In this document: positions 24,838 to 31,959 of the stretch, piece after piece
How the letters are laid out: each line of letters begins with the position of its first letter
Position numbering within the stretch: position 1 is the stretch's first letter
Assembly: GCA_016293915.1 (NCBI GenBank)
Contig: JAEDCY010000009.1
Span: 3,336 to 67,335 of the forward strand
Origin: Treponema sp.
GTDB taxonomy: Bacteria; Spirochaetota; Spirochaetia; Treponematales; Treponemataceae
DNA: 64,000 bases
Direction of reading: 5' to 3'
Translations under genes and position numbers: made by a program
The notes under the pieces: model-generated
Database searches by the model: none
Told to the model about the DNA's origin: nothing
What the model saw: the letters and a program-made list of their open reading frames with translations, nothing else

Positions 24838-26271
24838 TTACCGATTATACATAAATATTTTACTTAACATGATATCAGAAATATATATTAAAACATTTCC
24901 AGAAGTCAGGGAGCGGTCGGCGACGAGTGGGATTTCTTGCAAAATGTAGCCGGCTGCGGAAATTGTGATTTTGCCCTGAACACTGCCCTGCTCTACTGCG
25001 CCCCAGCAGTAATCCGGCAGCTGGACTTCTACTCTAACAGAGTCGAGATTTTCTGCCATTGTATTTCCGCTTACATAAGGTACGGTAAAAGTATTTTCTG
25101 TAAAGGCTGGAATCAAACGAATCATTTTTTGTGATGCATTGAAGCTTCTTACAAGATAAGGATGAACTTTTAATTCCAGCGGATAATCTGCAAAATTATT
25201 AAAGGCCCACTCCATGAGTTCTGTTCCATCATGTACACGACCAGCCTGCCCTTCACTAACACTGTTTCCCGGGCCTCCCATAGTAACTGACAAAAAACGG
25301 GTTTCACCGCGAACTGCAGTAAGAGCCAGATTGTAGCCGCTTTCATCAATATAACCGGTTTTAAGCCCATCACAACCTTCAAGTTTTCCAAGAAGAGGGT
25401 TTGTGTTTAACTGAGTTATAGGCATTGTAATTTTCTGTGGAAAACCTTTTGTAAAATCCTGAGACTGAATGTGGTCACCGGGAGCAAGGTTTTTCTGCTT
25501 TGGATAGGTGAAATCAAGAACGCTGTGAAAACGATGTAATGAATCCGGATGACGGCGGAGATAGATTGCTGCAAACTCTGCCATTTCGCGTGCTGTTGTC
25601 TGATTTTCTTCGCTGTAACCTGAGCTTTCTACAAAGTGAGTATTTGCCAGGCCAAGATCTGCTGCAACAAGATTCATTCTTTCTACAAAGGCTTCCATTG
25701 TGCCGCTAACAGTATAGGCAAGCGCATAAGCTGCATCATTTCCAGAACAGATTGAAAGTCCAAGTAAAAGCTCTTCCATTGTGACACGCTGATCTTTTCC
25801 AAGGAACATAAGTGAGCTGTGAGGCGGCATATTGCAGGCCCAGCTTTCGGGTGGAAGAGGAATAAGCTGATCATATGAAAAACGGCCGGCTGCAATTTCT
25901 TCTTCTACTACATACATGGCAAAAAGTTTTGTCATTGAAGCAGGAGGAATTATTGAATCAGCATTTTTCTGGTAAAGAATATTGCCGTTAGAAACATCAA
26001 TTAGAATTGCAGATTTTGCCCAGATATCAAGCTGAGGCTCTCCAATATTATACGGAAGTTTTTTAAGAGTCTGATGTTCTTCAGGATAATTTGAAAGTAA
26101 AAATTGAGTAAGATCAAAAGCTTCTTCTGACGTAAGCGAAGCAGCATCCTGAGACTTCTCAAAGCTGAATGCTCGGGCAGCGGTAAAACTTATAAAGCTT
26201 AAAATGATAAGTGCAAATGCCGCAAGCAGTATTTTTTTTATGTTGAGATTTTTATTTTCGTTTTCTGACAT
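24838..26271 (-). CDS. dacA: D-alanyl-D-alanine carboxypeptidase (PBP5/6 family)
   Basis: A 477-residue peptidoglycan-trimming enzyme. A membrane/signal segment lies at about 11-31. The peptidase S11 domain carries all three active-site motifs: SMTK (PPASMTKLF, about residue 111), SGN (SICSGNDAAYA, about 175) and KTG (DGLKTGYIDESGYN, about 305). A beta-sandwich C-terminal domain follows (about 365-460), as in PBP5. The end is hydrophobic (LIYISDIMLSKIF), in keeping with membrane association. The start lies 18 bases after the aroC stop, with no clear Shine-Dalgarno; a TATATA seven bases before the ATG could be a leaderless -10 box but is weak. It removes the terminal D-Ala of pentapeptides. 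Confidence 0.9.
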   Translation of the reverse strand: MSENENKNLNIKKILLAAFALIILSFISFTAARAFSFEKSQDAASLTSEEAFDLTQFLLSNYPEEHQTLKKLPYNIGEPQLDIWAKSAILIDVSNGNILYQKNADSIIPPASMTKLFAMYVVEEEIAAGRFSYDQLIPLPPESWACNMPPHSSLMFLGKDQRVTMEELLLGLSICSGNDAAYALAYTVSGTMEAFVERMNLVAADLGLANTHFVESSGYSEENQTTAREMAEFAAIYLRRHPDSLHRFHSVLDFTYPKQKNLAPGDHIQSQDFTKGFPQKITMPITQLNTNPLLGKLEGCDGLKTGYIDESGYNLALTAVRGETRFLSVTMGGPGNSVSEGQAGRVHDGTELMEWAFNNFADYPLELKVHPYLVRSFNASQKMIRLIPAFTENTFTVPYVSGNTMAENLDSVRVEVQLPDYCWGAVEQGSVQGKITISAAGYILQEIPLVADRSLTSGNVLIYISDIMLSKIFMYNR

Positions 26272-26289
26272 GTTAGTTTATATATCCAA

Positions 26290-27399
26290 TTATGCGTTCA
26301 AAAGAAAGTCTGTAATTACAAGAGAGGCCATGGCTTCTACAACAGGAACAATTCTAGGGCAAAGACAAACGTCGTGGCGGCCTTTTATCTGAAGCTCTGT
26401 TGTTTCATATTCCGCTTTTCCGTCCACGCCAAAATCCTCGCTGCGTCTCACCGTCTGCTGCGGCTTAAAAATACTTGGCACAGGCTTTACAGCCACGCGG
26501 AAAATAATATCTGCCCCGCTGGAAAGTCCGCCAAGCACGCCGCCGGCATGATTTGTATCAAAAACAGGCTTTCCATCTTCGGCATGCATTGTATCGTTAT
26601 TCTGACTTCCTACACTGTCGGCGGCGGCAAAACCGTCTCCAATTTCAAAGCCTTTTACGGCACCTATGCTGAGCATGGCCTTTGCAAGTTCGGCATCAAG
26701 TTTATCAAAAACCGGCTGACCAAGGCCTGCAGGGCAACCGCTTATTACACATTCGATAACTCCGCCTGCACTGTCACCTTCTGAACGAAGTTCTTCTATG
26801 CGTTTATTCATAAGCTCTGCTGCTTCGTTATCCGGAGCCCGCAGGTTATTTTCTTCAATCTGGCTTAAATCACGCTTTTCTGCACTGATTCCTGCTGCAC
26901 GGATTGTATAGGCGGTAATTTTTATTCCTTTTTGACTGAGTATCTGCTGTGCAACTGCACCTGCTGCGACGCGCGCCAAAGTTTCGCGCCCACTGGAACG
27001 TCCGCCGCCGCGATAATCTCGATTTCCTTTATATTTTATATCATAAGTAAAATCAGCATGTCCCGGGCGGAAAGTAAAATCAAGATTTCCGTAATCACCT
27101 GAATGCTGTGAGGTATTACGTACTTCAAGAGCAATTGGAGTTCCGGTAGTAAGATCTTCAAAAACCCCGGAAAGAATTTCTACTTCATCTGCCTCTTTGC
27201 GAGCCGTTACCGAAGCACTCACCTGGCCTGTAACAGAAGCTCCGGGACGGCGGCGGTTCAGAGCTGCCTGTATCATTTCTTTTGTAAGTTTAATTCCAGC
27301 CGGACAGCCATCTATAACACAACCAAGTGCCACACCATGGCTTTCTCCAAAGGTTGTTACACAAAATTTTTTTCCAAATGTATTACCGTTATTACTCAT
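26290..27399 (-). CDS. aroC: Chorismate synthase
   Basis: A 369-residue enzyme converting EPSP to chorismate with reduced FMN, the last step of the shikimate pathway. Family signatures are plain: FGESHG near residue 18, NRRRPG near 48, 'RPGHADFTY', 'GRSSGRETLARVAAGAVA' and 'SVGSQNNDTMH'. Length is normal. The start has no Shine-Dalgarno; a TATAAT box (27406-27411) ends six bases before ATG, so the transcript is probably leaderless. The carboxypeptidase gene follows closely and may be co-transcribed. Divergent from the diguanylate cyclase gene. Confidence 0.95.
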   Translation of the reverse strand: MSNNGNTFGKKFCVTTFGESHGVALGCVIDGCPAGIKLTKEMIQAALNRRRPGASVTGQVSASVTARKEADEVEILSGVFEDLTTGTPIALEVRNTSQHSGDYGNLDFTFRPGHADFTYDIKYKGNRDYRGGGRSSGRETLARVAAGAVAQQILSQKGIKITAYTIRAAGISAEKRDLSQIEENNLRAPDNEAAELMNKRIEELRSEGDSAGGVIECVISGCPAGLGQPVFDKLDAELAKAMLSIGAVKGFEIGDGFAAADSVGSQNNDTMHAEDGKPVFDTNHAGGVLGGLSSGADIIFRVAVKPVPSIFKPQQTVRRSEDFGVDGKAEYETTELQIKGRHDVCLCPRIVPVVEAMASLVITDFLLNA

Positions 27400-27405
27400 A
27401 CTTAA

Positions 27406-27411
27406 ATTATA
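27406..27411 (-). promoter_or_regulatory. -10 box of aroC, leaderless spacing
   Basis: TATAAT on the minus strand, six bases before the aroC ATG. No good -35 box was found at 16-18 bp. Confidence 0.6.
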
Positions 27412-27444
27412 ATAAAAAGTATGGTTAAAATGAAGTGATTATAT

Positions 27445-27450
27445 TATAAT
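27445..27450 (+). promoter_or_regulatory. -10 box of the diguanylate cyclase gene, near-leaderless
   Basis: TATAAT nine bases before ATG; a leader of about two bases is predicted. It lies back to back with the aroC promoter, about 33 bp apart. Confidence 0.6.
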
Positions 27451-27459
27451 AGATATTCT

Positions 27460-28587
27460 ATGGTGTTTAGTTTTTCAACTGCAAGGCTTCTTTTTTTTGT
27501 AAATTTTGCTCCAATAGTTTCTCTAATAATTCTGGTAGCGTTTATTAAGACAAACGTTACTTTCTCTGATACTATAAACAGAGTTTTTTTTCTTGTCTGT
27601 GCCGCAGCTTTTTTCCTTGTTGTTGCAGACAGTACCCGTTTTGTAACCGCAAGAATGCCGCATCCGGGCTTCTTAAGATACTTTTCCAAAAGTTTTGGTT
27701 ATATTCTTCGTGTAAGTATAATTTATTTAACTACTCTGATTGCAAAACGAGGCAAAACAAAGAAAATCTTTTTATATTCCCTTCCTCTCCTGCTCTGCAT
27801 TATTCTTACTAGTATCAATCTTACATCTTTTGGAAGAGGCCTTCTTTTTTCTTGTGATGAGAATAATGTTTTTCACCGCGGTCCTCTTGGTTTTTCTCCT
27901 CATTTCATTTGTTTTGTATATTCATGTTTTCTTCTCTATTATTCTTTTAAAAATTTCAGTCATAACAGATATGAGCCTCTTGTAGTTATTATTATTGAGG
28001 TTGCAGGCTTTACTGCAATGGTTGTTGAAATTCTTTATGATTTTGATTTTATCCTCTGTCATGTACTTATTACTTCGATTATTTTCTATTACTTCTTCCT
28101 CACTACAATGACCTATAAAAGAGATCCTCTTACAAAGCTTCTGAACCGTCGTTGTTTTTATCTTGACGTTAATCATTTGAGAAAATCAAAAATGATTATA
28201 CTTTCTATGGATTTAAATAATCTTAAAGTTTTCAACGATACAAGAGGTCATGCTGCAGGTGATAGAGCTCTCGTAACTGTATCTCAAATTATGGAAGATG
28301 TTTTCATTCCTCATGCCAGATTATACAGAACCGGCGGCGATGAGTTTATGGCTATCTTCACAAAGCAGGATAAAGCCTTTATTGAAAAACTGGTTGATGA
28401 TTTCCAGTCAGCGCTGAAGGCAACAGAATATACAGTTGCATGCGGTGTTGCTGAATATTTCCCTGGTGATGATATCGAAAAGGTAATCACACTTTCTGAT
28501 GAAAGAATGTATTCTCATAAGGTAAAATTAAAGAATTCAGATTCCTTTGAAAAATATAAAAACAGAAGTTCAGGCTCCCGGTCATGA
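27460..28587 (+). CDS. Membrane diguanylate cyclase (GGDEF)
   Basis: A 375-residue enzyme making c-di-GMP from two GTP. The N-terminal 215 residues contain six or so hydrophobic membrane segments, a sensor of no family recognised here. The GGDEF domain starts at 'RDPLTKLLNRRCF' (about 225). The active-site loop RTGGDEFMAIF is intact (GGDEF near 292). The metal Asp lies in 'LSMDLNNLKVFND'. The inhibitory RxxD site is missing: IPHA sits where it should be, so product feedback through that site is not expected. The last residues (SSGSRS and stop) are supplied by the start of a family C element. No Shine-Dalgarno. Confidence 0.9.
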   Translation: MVFSFSTARLLFFVNFAPIVSLIILVAFIKTNVTFSDTINRVFFLVCAAAFFLVVADSTRFVTARMPHPGFLRYFSKSFGYILRVSIIYLTTLIAKRGKTKKIFLYSLPLLLCIILTSINLTSFGRGLLFSCDENNVFHRGPLGFSPHFICFVYSCFLLYYSFKNFSHNRYEPLVVIIIEVAGFTAMVVEILYDFDFILCHVLITSIIFYYFFLTTMTYKRDPLTKLLNRRCFYLDVNHLRKSKMIILSMDLNNLKVFNDTRGHAAGDRALVTVSQIMEDVFIPHARLYRTGGDEFMAIFTKQDKAFIEKLVDDFQSALKATEYTVACGVAEYFPGDDIEKVITLSDERMYSHKVKLKNSDSFEKYKNRSSGSRS

Positions 28588-28735
28588 TTCATAGGTCAAA
28601 AACGCGCAAGATTGCGCTAGACGCTTTTTGGGGTATAGAAATTTTAATAATGCCGCTCCCGCGGCATCCCCAAAAAGAGCCTTTTTGCCCTATGCCTCAT
28701 TCCCTCGCGCCAAAAATTCCTGTAAATAATTTTTA
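28573..28735 (+). mobile_element. Family C element, diverged copy C2
   Basis: Shares the core with C1 and C3: GGCTCCCGGTCA, CAAAAACGCGC, ACGCTTTTTG, GGTATAGAAA, ATTCCCTCGCGCCAA. Paired arms differ together: CTTTTTGGGG / CCCCAAAAAG here against CTTTTTGTGG / CCACAAAAAG in the other copies. Terminal repeats are eroded and no target duplication was found, so the ends are approximate. The left end runs into the diguanylate cyclase gene. Confidence 0.7.
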
Positions 28736-28778
28736 GTATCCCTACATTTTTAAATTTACTTCATTTTTATACCTAATA

Positions 28779-28807
28779 TTGAATTTCCCGGTAAAAATCA
28801 TTAAAAT
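28779..28807 (+). promoter_or_regulatory. Promoter of dapA
   Basis: TTGAAT (28779-28784), 17-bp spacer, TAAAAT (28802-28807); start site expected near 28814, about 29 bases before ATG. Confidence 0.65.
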
Positions 28808-28842
28808 ATTCCGCAAAATATATATAGACTCAGGAGGTATGT

Positions 28843-29757
28843 ATGAGTATTTTTCGTGGCGCTTTTACAGCTTTGATTACACCAATGAAAGCTGATGGTT
28901 CAGTTGATTTTGAGGGCTTCAGAAAAAATGTCAAACATCAGCTCCAGCAGGGTATTGATGGTTTAGTTCCTCTTGGAACCACCGCCGAAACCCCTACCCT
29001 TGATGAAAAGCAGGGCAGCGAAGAAGATCAGATTATTCAGATTGTTTTCGAAGAAGTTCGTGCTTTTGAAAAAGAAACAGGAAAAAAGATTCCGGTAATT
29101 CTTGGTGCCGGTTCAAATAATACAAAGGATGCCGTTAGCTACTGTGAACGCGCAAAGGCTGCTGGTGCAGATGCAGCACTTGTTGTAACTCCTTATTACA
29201 ACAAGCCTTCAAAGGAAGGTATCTATCAGCATTTTGCAGCTGTAAGCAAGGTTGGTATTCCAATCATCGTTTACAACATTGCAGGCCGTACAGGTTTGAA
29301 TATTCCAACTGATTTGCTGGCCCGCATTGCAGAGCTCCCTAACATCGCCGGTGTAAAGGAAGCAAGCGGATCTGTTGCTCAGATGATGGAAGTTATCGGT
29401 CAGATTAAGAACAAGAAGCCTGACTTCGCTGTATTAAGCGGCGACGATGGTCTTACTCTTCCTTTGATTGCAGCAGGCGGAGACGGAATTATTTCTGTTG
29501 CTTCAAACATGATTCCAGCTTTGATGCACGAGCTTGCACAGTCTGCACTCGACGGAGACTTTAAGAAGGCCCGCGAGATTCACTACAGACTCGCTCCATT
29601 CTTCAAGGCAGAATTCTGCGACGGAAATCCTTCGTCAATCAAATATGCAATGAACGTAAAGGGTATGCCGGCAGGCGGCTTGAGATTGCCGCTCGTTGAA
29701 GTTAACGATGCAGCTAAGAAGCAGATTGAAGCTGCAATTAAGGACTGTGGTTTATAG
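28843..29757 (+). CDS. dapA: 4-hydroxy-tetrahydrodipicolinate synthase
   Basis: A 304-residue aldolase that condenses pyruvate with aspartate semialdehyde, the first committed step to diaminopimelate and lysine. The Schiff-base Lys lies in 'GVKEASG' (about residue 166), the catalytic Tyr in 'TPYYNKP' (about 137) and the Arg of 'NIAGRTG' binds substrate. The usual GTTGE is GTTAE here (LGTTAETPTL), a mild variant. Ideal AGGAGG six bases before ATG. asd follows, so the two enzymes that make and use aspartate semialdehyde are adjacent and probably co-transcribed. Confidence 0.93.
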   Translation: MSIFRGAFTALITPMKADGSVDFEGFRKNVKHQLQQGIDGLVPLGTTAETPTLDEKQGSEEDQIIQIVFEEVRAFEKETGKKIPVILGAGSNNTKDAVSYCERAKAAGADAALVVTPYYNKPSKEGIYQHFAAVSKVGIPIIVYNIAGRTGLNIPTDLLARIAELPNIAGVKEASGSVAQMMEVIGQIKNKKPDFAVLSGDDGLTLPLIAAGGDGIISVASNMIPALMHELAQSALDGDFKKAREIHYRLAPFFKAEFCDGNPSSIKYAMNVKGMPAGGLRLPLVEVNDAAKKQIEAAIKDCGL

Positions 29758-29818
29758 CTGTTAGCTGTTAGTTGTTAGTTGTTAGCAAGAATCAACTAAC
29801 TACTAACTACTTACGACT
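29752..29818 (+). repeat. TTAGTTG-type repeat and fold-back between dapA and asd
   Basis: Starts at the dapA stop codon: three to four copies of (C/T)TGTTAG, then AACTAACTACTAACTAC in inverted form. It can fold back on itself and ends just before the asd ribosome site. Confidence 0.55.
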
Positions 29819-29845
29819 AACCGCTTGATAAAAAGGAGTAATATT

Positions 29846-30943
29846 ATGAGTGATAAGATAAAGGTTGGAGTATTAGGTGCTACTGGTATGGTAGGCCAGA
29901 GATATATTAAGTTGTTGGAAAACCATCCATGGTTTGAAGTTTCTTACGTTGCAGCAAGCCCTCGTTCGGCTGGTAAACCTTACTGTGAAGCTGTAAAGAA
30001 CCGCTGGCTGATTGGAGCTGAGATTCCTGAAGGCGTTGCAAACCTGATTGTAGAAGATGCTAACGACGAAAAGAAGGCTCTTGGAAAATGTCAGTTTGTA
30101 TTCTCTGCTCTTGAAATGGGAAAAGATGAAATTAAGGCTTTGGAAGCTGCTTATGCCGCAGAAGGAATCCCTGTTGTTTCTAACGCATCTGCTAACCGCT
30201 GGACAGAAGATGTTCCTATGCTGGTTCCGGAAATCAACTACTCTCATCTGGACGTAATCGCTGAGCAGAAAAAGCATCACGGCTGGGACAAGGGCTTTAT
30301 TGCAGTAAAACCTAACTGTTCTCTTCAGACATACATGATGCCACTCCACGCTTTGATTCAGGCCGGCTACCCTGTAAAGAGAATGATTGTAACGACTCTT
30401 CAGGCAACTTCTGGTGCCGGTTATCCTGGTGTTGCATCTTTTGATATGATTGATAATATCGTTCCTTTTATTGGCGGTGAGGAAGAAAAGACAGAAAAAG
30501 AATGTCTCAAGATTCTCGGGAGTGTAAAGGACGGAAAGATTGAAAACGCAAGCTACCCTATTGTTTCTTCTACATGTACACGTGTTCCTGTTGTAGACGG
30601 ACACACAGCTTGTGTAAGCCTTGAGTTCGATCTTCCAGATGACAAAAAGCCAAGCCTTGAAGAAATCGAGCGGGTATGGACATCTTACACATCACTTCCA
30701 CAGGAACTCAAGCTTCCTTCAGCTCCAGAGCATCCGATTGTTGTACGTCACGAGGAAAACCGTCCACAGCCACGCCGTGACCGCGAAACAGAAAAGGGAA
30801 TGGCATGTGTTATCGGACGCCTTCGCCCATGTAACGTATTCGACGTAAAGTTTGTAGCACTCAGCCACAATACAAAGCGCGGTGCAGCACTTGGCGGTAT
30901 TTTAAATGCTGAACTTTTGAAGGCTAAGGGATTCTTTAACTAG
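29846..30943 (+). CDS. asd: Aspartate-semialdehyde dehydrogenase (archaeal/TIGR00978-like type)
   Basis: A 365-residue NADP enzyme reducing aspartyl phosphate to the semialdehyde, feeding dapA. Rossmann motif GVLGATGMVGQRY at the N-terminus. The active-site Cys lies in 'KPNCSLQTYMMPLHAL' (about residue 155) and the His region near 'RDRETEKGMACVIGRLRP'. The long form with 'SPRSAGKPYCEAV' resembles the type described from archaea and some bacteria, not the E. coli type (from memory). The ATG at 29846 follows AAGGAG at seven bases; an in-frame TTG seven codons earlier overlaps that site and is rejected. Confidence 0.9.
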   Translation: MSDKIKVGVLGATGMVGQRYIKLLENHPWFEVSYVAASPRSAGKPYCEAVKNRWLIGAEIPEGVANLIVEDANDEKKALGKCQFVFSALEMGKDEIKALEAAYAAEGIPVVSNASANRWTEDVPMLVPEINYSHLDVIAEQKKHHGWDKGFIAVKPNCSLQTYMMPLHALIQAGYPVKRMIVTTLQATSGAGYPGVASFDMIDNIVPFIGGEEEKTEKECLKILGSVKDGKIENASYPIVSSTCTRVPVVDGHTACVSLEFDLPDDKKPSLEEIERVWTSYTSLPQELKLPSAPEHPIVVRHEENRPQPRRDRETEKGMACVIGRLRPCNVFDVKFVALSHNTKRGAALGGILNAELLKAKGFFN

Positions 30944-31021
30944 CCGACAATCGAAGAACCGTTAAAAAGCAAGCCGAAAGGGTTGCAGAGGAAAGCTATG
31001 CTTGCCGATAAACGATTCAAA

Positions 31022-31045
31022 AACGGTGGCACAACCACCGTTACT
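31022..31045. terminator. Hairpin between convergent asd and methyltransferase genes
   Basis: AACGGTGG, CACAA loop, CCACCGTT followed by ACTTT. Strong stem but only a short T-run, so termination is possible, not certain. Confidence 0.45.
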
Positions 31046-31078
31046 TTAACAGTTTGCTCAAGCATTTTACATGGCAAT

Positions 31079-31822
31079 CTATTTCTTTCCAATTATTAGC
31101 ATGGTACGGGCGTGCTCGTTGTATGGAGACTTATCAAAATCACCATAAATATTTACTTTTGAATAGCCAAAATCAATTAACTTATCCCGAAGAAAGGTTG
31201 CCGGATAAAGACGTTGAATGAAGGTGTGATCTATAGCTTGTTTTGACTCCAGAGGATAAAGTGTCCACTGTGAACGCAGGCCCTCCCATGCACCCACAAC
31301 TTCAAAGTGTGTTACAACTTTATAGCCTGCCCTCTCAAATTCTTCGCCAGCTGTAAAGTACATAATGGCAGTTTCACGGCTTGTACATTCTATGATGAAG
31401 GTGCCGCCGGTCTTAACTGAGTCAGCAATGTTTTTAAGAATCTTCATATCTTCTTCGATTGTGGCGCAATAACCGAAGGAGGTGTAAAGATTTATGGCAC
31501 AGTCGAATTGTTCCCGGGCTTGGAAGCTACGAAGATCATGATTTATAAGTGTAAGGGGAACACCTTCTGCTTCTGCAGATTCGCGGGCAGCATCCAGCTC
31601 GCTTTGAATTATGTCTACGCCGGTTACGTCTAAGCCCAAAGCTGCAAGTTCCACAGAAATGCGGCCAAGCCCGCAGCCTGCATCGAGTATTTTATCACCT
31701 TCTCCAAGCCCAGCTATATCTTTTACATACTGAGCAACGGTTGGCGCTTCAGCCCAGCGTGCATCATCGAACATAATCGGTGCATATTGTGTCCAGAAAT
31801 TTTCTGATTCAAACCAGTCCAT
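31079..31822 (-). CDS. SAM-dependent methyltransferase
   Basis: A 247-residue class I methyltransferase. Motif I is ILDAGCGLGRIS (about 50-61), the acidic residue at the end of strand 2 is in 'VTGVDII', and the adenine-binding region is 'LINHDLRSF'. The C-terminal half has the antiparallel strands seen in small-molecule methyltransferases ('YKVVTHFEVVGAWEGLRSQWTLY'). The substrate cannot be told. The start is the second ATG of the frame, six bases after GGAG; the first ATG touches the ribosome site. It is the last gene of the leftward mutS2 block, separated by three family A palindromes. Confidence 0.8.
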   Translation of the reverse strand: MDWFESENFWTQYAPIMFDDARWAEAPTVAQYVKDIAGLGEGDKILDAGCGLGRISVELAALGLDVTGVDIIQSELDAARESAEAEGVPLTLINHDLRSFQAREQFDCAINLYTSFGYCATIEEDMKILKNIADSVKTGGTFIIECTSRETAIMYFTAGEEFERAGYKVVTHFEVVGAWEGLRSQWTLYPLESKQAIDHTFIQRLYPATFLRDKLIDFGYSKVNIYGDFDKSPYNEHARTMLIIGKK

Positions 31823-31838
31823 ATACATCTCCAGAAAT

Positions 31839-31956
31839 GTGGTTTCGATACGGCACTTCGTGCCTACTCAACCACCGGTGGTTGAGTGCTCGCGAAGCAA
31901 GTGTATCGAAACCTCCGGTGGTTGAGTGCTCGCGAAGCGAGTGTATCGAAACCACC
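31839..31956. repeat. Cluster of three family A palindromes
   Basis: Units at 31839-31876, 31877-31916 and 31917-31956. All have GGTGGTTGA / GAAACCACC-type arms; inner stems differ but stay paired (GGCAC-TTC-GTGCC, GCTCGC-GAA-GCAAGT, GCTCGC-GAA-GCGAGT). The first unit is inverted relative to the next two. They end 4 bp from the mutS2 stop codon. Confidence 0.9.
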
Positions 31957-31959
31957 GTT

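Noticed and set aside
28588..28842. Lysine riboswitch before dapA
   Set aside because: The expected leader is only about 29 bases from the promoter to ATG, too short; the rest of the gap is the family C element.
29873..30604. Long open frame (243 codons) on the strand opposite asd
   Set aside because: It lies entirely within asd, has no ribosome site, and its Cys/Arg/Asn-rich translation has no fold or family look. It is a shadow of the asd codon usage.
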